Source: a bacterium (lineage in GTDB: Bacteria > Patescibacteriota > Microgenomatia > UBA8517). Taken from it: 8,524 bases of DNA. Below, piece by piece: positions 1-4,070 of this stretch. The stretch is taken from positions 1-8,524 of the forward strand of contig JAKAKU010000032.1 in assembly GCA_021824385.1 (NCBI GenBank). The letters are read 5' to 3'. Below the pieces are notes generated by a model that saw only the letters and a list, made by a program, of their open reading frames with translations, made no database searches and had not been told where the DNA came from. Made by a program: the position numbers and the translations under genes. Position 1 is the first letter of the stretch. Each line of letters opens with the position of its first letter.

Positions 1-445
1 TGAACGCAAGAAGGCCAGCGTAGCCAACAATCATTCGACTTGGTGGGTTACCGCTGCAACTTTTGTAATCTGACGGTGCAATCGAAGCCACTTTTTTAAA
101 TGACTCGGTACCGTACTGATCGGTAAGACGCAGTGTGCCATCCGAAATTTCATAGTGATAATCGGCATGGACATTTGCGTTACCACCCATCATGATTTGA
201 TATTGATCAACGTGTATTGTTGTGGAGTCGGCCGTATACGTTCCCGAGGCATACATCTCAGTAATGCCGGTTGAAATAAAACCGCTCGGGGTAAATTCAA
301 GACCCCACCGAAAAGCGGTTGGGTCGACGTTCTCCCAGATGCCCCACAATGCTGATTCCCCGTTTTGTGCATGCACAAAACGTAAGTTCAGCCCAATAAC
401 TATCAATACACTCAGGAAAGCAAAAACCATTCGTTTCACAAACAT
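1..445 (-). CDS. Secreted beta-rich protein of unknown function, C-terminus off the left edge
   Basis: The reading frame runs leftward from ATG at 445 and stays open to the window edge, giving 148 codons with no stop. The start is well supported: AGGAGG lies at 456-451 on the minus strand, 5 nt before the ATG. Residues 1-26 look like a signal peptide (basic FVKR, hydrophobic core, VHA before QN), so the protein is probably exported. The mature part has short beta-type segments such as WGIWENV, WGLEFTPSGF, GTYTADSTTIHV and DGTLRLTDQYG. This pattern of an F-x-x-G turn, then G-x-Y, then DGTL-x-L is typical of small lipocalin-like or DUF5640-like secreted domains, but I cannot assign a family with confidence. 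One cysteine is visible (about residue 130). The gene is divergent from the membrane protein that starts at 619. The coding call is strong; the function is unknown. Confidence 0.85.
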   Translation of the reverse strand, partial: MFVKRMVFAFLSVLIVIGLNLRFVHAQNGESALWGIWENVDPTAFRWGLEFTPSGFISTGITEMYASGTYTADSTTIHVDQYQIMMGGNANVHADYHYEISDGTLRLTDQYGTESFKKVASIAPSDYKSCSGNPPSRMIVGYAGLLAF

Positions 446-500
446 ATAGTCCTCCTATCGTTTGTATTTACTGTAATGTGCTAGAAAATTAGCGTGCTGA

Positions 501-529
501 ATTGTACTCTCTTTTTAGCCCTTATACAA
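501..529 (-). promoter_or_regulatory. Candidate promoter for the leftward secreted-protein gene
   Basis: On the minus strand, TTGTAT (529-524) is followed after 17 nt by TACAAT (506-501). The -10 is a good match (5 of 6) and the -35 is weak (3 of 6). The start codon at 445 lies about 50 nt downstream of the predicted start of transcription. No stronger candidate was seen in the 170-nt divergent region. Confidence 0.4.
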
Positions 530-541
530 GGCAAAATCGAT

Positions 542-560
542 AATTTCTTGCAAAGAAATT
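542..560. repeat. Perfect inverted repeat overlapping the rightward -35 box, possible operator
   Basis: AATTTCTT (542-549) and AAGAAATT (553-560) are exact reverse complements around a 3-nt centre (GCA). The repeat covers the -35 hexamer of the promoter proposed for the gene at 619, so a bound dimeric repressor would block it. It is inside the divergent intergenic region and has no T tract, so a terminator role is unlikely. AT-rich palindromes can arise by chance, so an operator role is only an inference. Confidence 0.4.
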
Positions 561-576
561 GTTCTTGCCCCATAAT
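548..576 (+). promoter_or_regulatory. Promoter for the membrane protein gene at 619
   Basis: TTGCAA (548-553), a 17-nt spacer, then CATAAT (571-576) match a housekeeping sigma promoter at 4 of 6 and 5 of 6 positions. Transcription would begin near 583 and give a leader of about 36 nt that includes the AAGGGG ribosome binding site at 607-612. Confidence 0.55.
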
Positions 577-618
577 AAGTAGTCCTTCACCGATTAAATT
601 GAAATTAAGGGGTGTTAT

Positions 619-1149
619 GTGGGTAAAACGGAGACTCAAGAGATTCGGGCGAAGCAGAATTTGTTTCTGAGAGGATGGATTATCAAGCTCGTAATTCTTT
701 TTGGTGCGGGGTGTGTTTTGCTTACTATTGTAAGTACGATGGGGGAACTAGGGCTGACAGGCAAAAGTTCAATCAACTTGGGATTTGCAAACATTGAAGT
801 CAATTCCGGGGAAAGCCAAAAGCTCAATCCCAACCAGCAGCAGCAGCTGGAGCAAAAAGCGAGAGAACCGGTGGCCCAATCGTTTAATACAAACAATGCA
901 GCCGGGTATTGCAGCTATGAATACGGTTCATATTCGTTCTCTCTCTATCCTAACGTGCCATACGGCCCTTCATACAATGGGTATTATGTGACTACCTCTG
1001 GCGGAAGCCAATTTGGAGTCTTGGATCCGTATGGAACATTTACTGGCATTACTGCACAGACAAGTGGCAGGTGGCAGAACGCGATAGACGGTGGGGACGT
1101 TGAAGTTTGCTTTGATGCAAACGGAAGCTATGCACGATTTAGGTACTAG
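619..1149 (+). CDS. Membrane-anchored protein of unknown function (176 aa)
   Basis: The start is GTG at 619, 6 nt after AAGGGG (607-612). An ATG overlapping it at 617 is in another frame and stops quickly. A short basic cytoplasmic tail (residues 1-19) leads into one membrane segment (about 20-42, WIIKLVILFGAGCVLLTIVS), so the rest probably lies outside the membrane. Residues 50-62 (SINLGFANIEVNS) could be a short beta segment. A Gln-rich linker (68-80) is followed by a Gly/Ser/Tyr-rich C-terminal domain (95-176) with two cysteines, C98 and C164, that could form a disulfide. I recognise no family. The gene appears to be a single-gene transcription unit, with its own promoter upstream and a terminator at 1168-1201. 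It could be a cell-surface or pilus-related protein, but nothing in the sequence shows that. Confidence 0.85.
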   Translation: MGKTETQEIRAKQNLFLRGWIIKLVILFGAGCVLLTIVSTMGELGLTGKSSINLGFANIEVNSGESQKLNPNQQQQLEQKAREPVAQSFNTNNAAGYCSYEYGSYSFSLYPNVPYGPSYNGYYVTTSGGSQFGVLDPYGTFTGITAQTSGRWQNAIDGGDVEVCFDANGSYARFRY

Positions 1150-1167
1150 TTTTTAAAAGTTTAGATG

Positions 1168-1201
1168 AGGGCTCGCAACATGAGCGAGCCTTTACTTTTT
1201 T
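1168..1201 (+). terminator. Rho-independent terminator after the 619-1149 gene
   Basis: GGCTCGC (1170-1176) pairs perfectly with GCGAGCC (1184-1190) across a 7-nt loop, extended by A1168-T1192 and a G-T pair. A T-rich tract follows at 1191-1201. It lies about 20 nt after the stop codon. Confidence 0.85.
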
Positions 1202-1215
1202 ACTACGGTATCATT

Positions 1216-1224
1216 TGGTATAAT
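1216..1224 (+). promoter_or_regulatory. Extended -10 promoter for tRNA-Phe
   Basis: TGGTATAAT contains a consensus TATAAT (1219-1224) and the TGn extended -10 motif. No good -35 is present (only T-rich DNA about 17 nt upstream), which extended -10 promoters tolerate. Transcription would begin near 1231, just before the leader hairpin at 1237-1264. The transcript may continue through tRNA-Gly and the DUF1801 gene, since no terminator is seen between them. Confidence 0.6.
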
Positions 1225-1236
1225 AGGTTTCACTTG

Positions 1237-1264
1237 AGCCGAGATAGACAAGTATATCTCGGTT
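1237..1264 (+). repeat. Leader hairpin that copies the tRNA-Phe 5' end
   Basis: AGCCGAGATA (1237-1246) pairs with TATCTCGGTT (1255-1264): ten base pairs with one G-T wobble and an 8-nt loop. Positions 1237-1252 match the tRNA-Phe 5' region at 1276-1291 in 15 of 16 positions. The second arm resembles the tRNA 3' acceptor strand, so the unit looks like a tRNA-Phe gene with its middle deleted. It lies in the predicted tRNA-Phe leader. Confidence 0.7.
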
Positions 1265-1276
1265 GAAGATAAATAA

Positions 1277-1349
1277 GCCGAGATAGCCAAGGTGGTCACG
1301 GCGGGCGCCTGAAGAGCGTCAGATGTTGGTTCAACTCCAACTCTCGGCA
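1277..1349 (+). tRNA. tRNA-Phe (GAA)
   Basis: The 7-bp acceptor stem is perfect (GCCGAGA with TCTCGGC). The anticodon arm GGCGC-CTGAAGA-GCGTC places GAA at 1311-1313 after U33. The T arm is GTTGG-TTCAACT-CCAAC. The D arm is short (three pairs, GCC with GGC) and has an A-C mismatch next to it. The discriminator is A1349 and is followed by CCG, so CCA must be added after transcription. An antisense ORF over this gene is spurious. Confidence 0.93.
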
Positions 1350-1378
1350 CCGATAAAGCACATTTATTTGTATTTAAC

Positions 1379-1400
1379 CGATTTTGAGTCATCAAAATCG
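1379..1400 (+). repeat. Perfect 9-bp hairpin between tRNA-Phe and tRNA-Gly
   Basis: CGATTTTGA (1379-1387) and TCAAAATCG (1392-1400) are exact reverse complements with a 4-nt loop. No T tract follows, so it is not a normal terminator. It directly abuts the leader element shared with the tRNA-Leu locus and could mark its 5' boundary or a processing site in the Phe-Gly transcript. Confidence 0.5.
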
Positions 1401-1446
1401 AAGAGGAATAACTGATGAGCGGATAGTTCTTGCGAAGCAAGACAAG
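1399..1446 (+). promoter_or_regulatory. Structured leader element upstream of tRNA-Gly (copy A)
   Basis: Blocks CGAAGA, AATAAC, GAGCGG, a short hairpin (TCTTGC, GAA loop, GCAAGA at 1428-1442) and ACAAG occur in this order. The same blocks in the same order precede tRNA-Leu at 4240-4284. The hairpin stems differ at paired positions (a C-G pair here where T-A is found there), as expected if the RNA structure is under selection. The element ends 21 nt before the tRNA. Its function is unknown. Confidence 0.45.
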
Positions 1447-1467
1447 AAGCGATTCAAGTTATGACGT

Positions 1468-1541
1468 GCGGGTATAGCTTAATGGTAGAGCTCCTGGTTG
1501 CCAATCAGGTTACCCGGGTTCGATTCCCGGTACCCGCTCCA
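1468..1541 (+). tRNA. tRNA-Gly (GCC), CCA encoded
   Basis: Acceptor strands GCGGGTA and TACCCGC pair fully. The anticodon arm CCTGG-TTGCCAA-TCAGG gives GCC at 1500-1502, and the T arm is CCGGG-TTCGATT-CCCGG. The discriminator is T1538, and CCA is encoded at 1539-1541, unlike the other four tRNA genes here. A start codon for the DUF1801 protein follows after only two bases (AG), so tRNA 3' end processing and the mRNA 5' end are coupled if they share a transcript. Confidence 0.95.
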
Positions 1542-1543
1542 AG

Positions 1544-1906
1544 ATGGATGGCGCTACAAAATATTCAACTATTGATGAGTATATTTCTGTTTTCCCAAAA
1601 GAGGTGCAGATAATTCTTCAGAAAATTCGAACAACTATTCACAAAGAAGCTCCAACAGCCACAGAGGCAATTTCTTATGGTATTCCGACATTTAAGTTAC
1701 AAGGAAATCTTATACATTTCGGAGGATTTAAAGACCACGTGAGTTTATTTCCCGGTTCAGAAGCAGTTGAAGTTTTTGCCAAAGACTTACAAAAATATAC
1801 CGTATCAAAAGGCACCATTCAGTTTCCACTCGACAAACCAATTCCGTATGAACTGGTGAAGCGAATTACCAAGTTCAGGGTAGAGAAAAGTACTTCAAAC
1901 AAATAA
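1544..1906 (+). CDS. DUF1801 (YdhG-like) family protein
   Basis: This 120-residue protein matches the DUF1801 pattern along almost its whole length: the TIDEYISVFP-x-EVQ opening, the IRTTIHKEAP helix, AISYGIPTFKL, then HVSLFPG and GTIQFPLDKPIP before a C-terminal helix. Some members are annotated as frataxin-like iron chaperones, but the family role is not settled. No signal peptide or membrane segment is visible, so it is probably cytoplasmic. The ATG at 1544 is the only start that keeps the domain intact. It lies 2 nt after the CCA end of tRNA-Gly and has no Shine-Dalgarno site, so translation must be leaderless-like after tRNA processing, or independent of a Shine-Dalgarno on the unprocessed transcript. 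The gene has no clear terminator of its own, only a short AAACAA/TTGTTT palindrome at its end. Confidence 0.9.
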   Translation: MDGATKYSTIDEYISVFPKEVQIILQKIRTTIHKEAPTATEAISYGIPTFKLQGNLIHFGGFKDHVSLFPGSEAVEVFAKDLQKYTVSKGTIQFPLDKPIPYELVKRITKFRVEKSTSNK

Positions 1907-1921
1907 TAAACAAGTTTGTTT

Positions 1922-1962
1922 TAGAAAAAATAAACGGAGAAGGTTAAGAACCGTTCTCCGTT
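1922..1962 (-). terminator. Rho-independent terminator for the leftward small unit
   Basis: On the minus strand, TTCTCCGTT (1954-1962 on the plus strand) pairs with AACGGAGAA (1933-1941). Four further pairs (GGTT at 1942-1945 with AACC at 1949-1952) close a 3-nt loop, with one bulged G. The minus strand then reads TTATTTTTTCT, a proper U tract. No U tract follows on the plus strand, so it serves the leftward unit. Its stem could still end rightward transcription of the DUF1801 gene inefficiently. Confidence 0.75.
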
Positions 1963-1972
1963 CGCGGCATTG

Positions 1973-2140
1973 TTATCCGCATGTGTTCGAAAGCGACGGC
2001 ATTGATGTACCAGTAATGACCAGCTTCGGTGATGCGCGGTCGTTTGCTTTATGATTTGAGCGAACCGGGTTTGTTTCACCAGACGGCGCCTCTTGATCAT
2101 CAAGAAATTCGACCGACCCACACCTGACAAAACTTAGCAT
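1973..2140 (-). CDS. Small hypothetical protein (55 aa)
   Basis: ATG at 2140 is preceded by AAAGGA (2153-2148 on the minus strand) with a 7-nt spacer, a good ribosome binding site. The ORF ends at 1973, 11 nt before a strong leftward terminator. A promoter (2217-2189) and a hairpin at the predicted 5' end complete the unit. The protein is hydrophilic, has two cysteines (residues 7 and 54), no membrane segment, and matches no family I know. An in-frame ATG at 2161 lies within the leader hairpin and has no ribosome binding site, so 2140 is preferred. An overlapping ORF in another frame (2130-1921) runs across the terminator and is less likely. The transcript could instead be a non-coding RNA. 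Confidence 0.5.
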   Translation of the reverse strand: MLSFVRCGSVEFLDDQEAPSGETNPVRSNHKANDRASPKLVITGTSMPSLSNTCG

Positions 2141-2158
2141 TCTGTCGTCCTTTCTCTT

Positions 2159-2179
2159 CATTTCACTTTTTGTGAAATG
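2159..2179 (-). promoter_or_regulatory. Perfect hairpin at the 5' end of the small leftward transcript
   Basis: CATTTCAC (2159-2166) and GTGAAATG (2172-2179) are exact reverse complements with a 5-nt loop (AAAAA on the transcribed minus strand). With transcription predicted to begin near 2182, the hairpin would sit almost at the RNA 5' end, where it could protect the transcript or respond to a regulator. As DNA it could be an operator just downstream of the promoter. Confidence 0.5.
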
Positions 2180-2188
2180 CGATAAGGT

Positions 2189-2217
2189 ACTATATTAATT
2201 TCAAAACTCGCATGCAA
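2189..2217 (-). promoter_or_regulatory. Promoter of the small leftward unit
   Basis: On the minus strand TTGCAT (2217-2212), 17 nt, then TATAGT (2194-2189). The same hexamers and spacing occur at the small-RNA promoter at 3942-3970. It is divergent from the tRNA-Arg promoter. Confidence 0.5.
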
Positions 2218-2230
2218 GTAGTAATTTGCG

Positions 2231-2236
2231 TATAAT
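2231..2236 (+). promoter_or_regulatory. -10 box for the tRNA-Arg/tRNA-Lys transcript
   Basis: TATAAT at 2231-2236 predicts a transcription start near 2243, 12 nt before tRNA-Arg. No clear -35 is seen. A second TATAAT at 2247-2252 is too close to the tRNA 5' end to act as its -10. Confidence 0.45.
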
Positions 2237-2254
2237 ATGAGCGTAGTATAATAG

Positions 2255-2328
2255 GTCCCTGTAGCTCATCTGGATAGAGCGACTCCCTTCTAAGGAGTAG
2301 GTAGCTGGTTCGAGTCCAGCCAGGGACA
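2255..2328 (+). tRNA. tRNA-Arg (TCT)
   Basis: All stems are perfect: acceptor GTCCCTG/CAGGGAC, D arm GCTC/GAGC, anticodon arm ACTCC-CTTCTAA-GGAGT with TCT at 2289-2291, and T arm GCTGG-TTCGAGT-CCAGC. The discriminator is A2328, followed by CTA, so CCA is not encoded. The isoacceptor reads AGA/AGG codons. Confidence 0.96.
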
Positions 2329-2346
2329 CTAGTAGTTAGTGTAGGT

Positions 2347-2370
2347 ATATGCATCCGTAGCTCAGTGGTA
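2347..2370 (+). repeat. Truncated copy of the tRNA-Lys 5' part (24-nt direct repeat)
   Basis: Positions 2347-2370 are identical to 2405-2428, which cover four bases upstream plus the first 20 bases of tRNA-Lys. After 2370 the copy diverges and lacks the anticodon and T arms. The diverged continuation folds: GTGGTAAG (2365-2372) pairs with CTTGCCAC (2377-2384), with one T-G wobble and a 4-nt loop. ATCCG (2353-2357) can also pair with CGGAT (2391-2395). Confidence 0.85.
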
Positions 2371-2408
2371 AGTAAACTTGCCACTTCGTTCGGATTTAAC
2401 ACAAATAT

Positions 2409-2480
2409 GCATCCGTAGCTCAGTGGTAGAGCAGTCGCCTCTTAAGCGATTGGTCGTGGGTTCGAACCCCACCGGGTGCA
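2409..2480 (+). tRNA. tRNA-Lys (CTT)
   Basis: The acceptor stem pairs GCATCCG with CGGGTGC (one T-G wobble). The D arm is GCTC/GAGC, the anticodon arm GTCGC-CTCTTAA-GCGAT gives CTT at 2441-2443, and the T arm is GTGGG-TTCGAAC-CCCAC. The discriminator is A2480, with no encoded CCA. It lies about 80 nt after tRNA-Arg, probably on the same transcript, with the truncated 5' copy in between. Confidence 0.95.
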
Positions 2481-2550
2481 CAAGAAATTTACGAGCTTCC
2501 AGTCTCTGGGTTAGTTTGCTAATATGTTAAACTGTAAACAAGCTTAAGAC

Positions 2551-3132
2551 ATGCGACTATCTTTTCTGACAGCACAACGGACATTCGCCATTTCTGCTTT
2601 TTACGTTATCTTTACTCCTTTTGTTTTGCTCCTTAGTTTTATGCTTCTTACGGCAAAAACTCCGGTCGTTCAAAAACAGGGGAATCCTGTTCGCATTTTC
2701 TCCTCGCTCCCGAGTGTTTATCCATCTGAAAACTTCACCTTGGCAACAGCTGATGCACGAGTTCCCATTATTCATGCTTATCTTTCTAAATTTGGATCTC
2801 CACTCGCGCCCTATGCAGAAAAAATTGTTGCAGAGGCTGACAAAGACGGTATTGATTTTCGGCTGCTTACGGCAATTGCTCGACAGGAAAGCAACTTGTG
2901 TAAATACGCACCTGAAGGCACCTACAACTGTTGGGGATGGGGAATTCATAAAGCAGGAACACTTGGATTTGAAAGCTTTGATGAAGCAATTGAAGTAGTC
3001 TCGCTTGGCTTAAAACAAAAATATATCGCACAAGGCCTGGTCACCCCAGAAGAAATTATGAGTAAATACACTCCTTCTTCAAACGGGTCATGGGCGCATG
3101 GCGTCCAATCATTTTTAGATGATCTCCAATGA
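2551..3132 (+). CDS. Membrane-anchored lysozyme-like peptidoglycan hydrolase
   Basis: Residues 11-33 form one N-terminal membrane segment or uncleaved signal (ISAFYVIFTPFVLLLSFMLL), and a linker follows to about residue 70. The rest resembles the lysozyme-like fold of lytic transglycosylases: a helix with DGIDFRLLTAIARQESNLCK (99-118), in which E113 is the likely catalytic Glu, then CWGWGIHKAGTLGFESFDEAI and a terminal HGVQSFLDDL helix. C117 and C127 could form a disulfide, which fits an extracytoplasmic site. The expected role is cutting the glycan strands of the cell wall. The 193-aa length suits a single-domain enzyme. ATG 2551 has no strong ribosome binding site; a weak TGCTAATAT extended -10 lies at 2517-2525. 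The methyltransferase gene follows directly. Assignment to a glucosaminidase branch instead of a transglycosylase cannot be excluded. Confidence 0.8.
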   Translation: MRLSFLTAQRTFAISAFYVIFTPFVLLLSFMLLTAKTPVVQKQGNPVRIFSSLPSVYPSENFTLATADARVPIIHAYLSKFGSPLAPYAEKIVAEADKDGIDFRLLTAIARQESNLCKYAPEGTYNCWGWGIHKAGTLGFESFDEAIEVVSLGLKQKYIAQGLVTPEEIMSKYTPSSNGSWAHGVQSFLDDLQ

Positions 3133-3139
3133 TTTTTAT

Positions 3140-3907
3140 ATGAGTAATATATCTGCCCACTACGATACCTACGACTACCCTGCATATTGGAAGGGGCGAG
3201 ATTATGAACACATTAGTGAAGTCATTGCAATCAATGCACTGCTATCCAAACAGCAAAAATTCAATTCACTCGTTGATGTTGGAGGAGGGTATGGGCGTCT
3301 AATTCCACATTACTTAGATAAAGCAGATAAAATAATACTCGCCGAGCCGTCTATTCACCTCATTGATATCGCTCGAGAGACATTCAAAAAAAACAAACGC
3401 ATTTCTTTTGTCCATTCGCCAATTGAAAATCTTCTTACAAACATGAAGCCAGAATCAGTGGATGCAATTTGTTTAGTACGGGTCATGCATCACTTGTCAG
3501 ATCCTTCATCGGCAATCGATACATTTTCAAAGCTTCTCAAAAAGAATGGAATTCTTGTATTAGAATTTGCAAACAAAATTCATGGTAAGGCACAGTTTGC
3601 CAATTTGTGTAAAGGCGACTTCAATTTTTCAAAAGACACAACGCCATCAGACAGAAGATGTTTGGAGAACAAAAAAGATAAAGTTATTTCCTTCTATAAT
3701 TACCACCCAAAAACTATTAAAGACGCACTAGCGTCATCAGGTTTTAAAATTCTTGGGACTCGTTCCGTGTCAAATGTGCGTAGTCCGTTTGTGAAAAAAC
3801 ATATGCCAATTTCATGGCTCGTGAAGGTTGAAGAACTGCTCCAGGTGCCTTTTGCACCACTCTATTTTGGCCCCTCTATTTTTGTTTTAGCTCAAAAACA
3901 AGGCTAA
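3140..3907 (+). CDS. SAM-dependent class I methyltransferase
   Basis: Seen from ATG 3140 the protein has 255 residues. A SAM-binding motif LVDVGGGYGR is at 44-53, the acidic post-strand 2 motif ILAEPS at 66-71, and DAICLVRVMHHLSDPSSAIDTFSKLLKKNGILVLEF at about 108-143 covers motifs IV to VI. This is the Methyltransf_11 type (UbiE-like). The N-terminal YDTYDYPAYWKGRDYE and the C-terminal LYFGPSIFVLAQK flank the fold. The substrate is not shown; small molecules or lipids are usual in this group. The start is 7 nt after the stop of the hydrolase gene. An in-frame ATG at 3119 would overlap that gene by 14 nt and add seven residues. Neither start has a Shine-Dalgarno site, so the choice is uncertain. 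The two genes are probably co-transcribed. No terminator with a T tract is seen after 3907. Confidence 0.88.
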   Translation: MSNISAHYDTYDYPAYWKGRDYEHISEVIAINALLSKQQKFNSLVDVGGGYGRLIPHYLDKADKIILAEPSIHLIDIARETFKKNKRISFVHSPIENLLTNMKPESVDAICLVRVMHHLSDPSSAIDTFSKLLKKNGILVLEFANKIHGKAQFANLCKGDFNFSKDTTPSDRRCLENKKDKVISFYNYHPKTIKDALASSGFKILGTRSVSNVRSPFVKKHMPISWLVKVEELLQVPFAPLYFGPSIFVLAQKQG

Positions 3908-3941
3908 AAACCGTTTTGAAGGCCAAAAAACACTCTACCAC

Positions 3942-3970
3942 TTGCATATCTCATAATACTGTGATATAGT
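3942..3970 (+). promoter_or_regulatory. Promoter of the candidate small RNA
   Basis: TTGCAT (3942-3947), 17-nt spacer, TATAGT (3965-3970), with TGA (3962-3964) in front making an extended -10. Transcription would start near A3977. The hexamers and spacing equal those of the leftward unit at 2217-2189. Confidence 0.6.
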
Positions 3971-3976
3971 ATTCTT

Positions 3977-4069
3977 ACGTCGATTGGTTGACTACGTTAA
4001 AACGTAGCTTGACTCAGAGACTTTATCTTTGCAAAAAGAACAGATTAACCCCTCCGGGGGTTTTTCTGT
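3977..4069 (+). ncRNA. Candidate stand-alone small RNA of about 90 nt
   Basis: The RNA is bounded by a promoter with an extended -10 and a terminator, and holds no ORF with an ATG. A first hairpin pairs CTACGT (3992-3997) with ACGTAG (4002-4007) over a TAAA loop. It is flanked by two TTGACT repeats (3988-3993 and 4009-4014). An unpaired, pyrimidine- and A-rich stretch (4018-4039) leads to the 3' hairpin. No protein gene follows for 320 nt, so it is unlikely to be an mRNA leader. It does not show the SRP RNA core or tmRNA features, and at this length it is too short for typical 6S RNA. The identity is unknown; it could be a trans-acting regulator. Confidence 0.5.
4040..4069 (+). terminator. 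Terminator hairpin of the small RNA
   Basis: AACCCC (4047-4052) pairs with GGGGTT (4057-4062) over TCCG, and the T run at 4061-4065 follows the G run. ACAGA (4040-4044) and TCTGT (4065-4069) can extend the stem below a small T-T internal loop if transcription passes the T run. Confidence 0.8.
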
Positions 4070-4070
4070 G

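Noticed and set aside
222..449. Rightward ORF in the first 450 bases
   Set aside because: It is the shadow of the leftward secreted-protein gene, which has a strong ribosome binding site and a signal peptide.
1192..1440. Leftward ORF with a VPRVGVEPTSDALQAPA segment
   Set aside because: It is antisense to tRNA-Phe. This GVEPTS-like peptide is the known artefact of translating the reverse strand of a tRNA gene.
1907..1920. AAACAA-GT-TTGTTT palindrome as terminator of the DUF1801 gene
   Set aside because: The loop is only 2 nt, the stem is pure A/T-rich and no U tract of useful length follows.
2190..2402. Leftward ORF with VPGWTRTSYLLLRRESLYP
   Set aside because: Antisense of tRNA-Arg and the truncated tRNA-Lys copy, so not a real protein.
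2347..2480. tRNA-Lys direct repeat as attachment sites of an integrated element
   Set aside because: Only 34 nt separate the two copies, so no element lies between them. Integrases more often duplicate tRNA 3' ends, not 5' ends.
3900..3930. GGCT/GGCC plus AAAAC/GTTTT pairing after the methyltransferase gene as a terminator
   Set aside because: It is followed by A residues, not T residues, on the plus strand.
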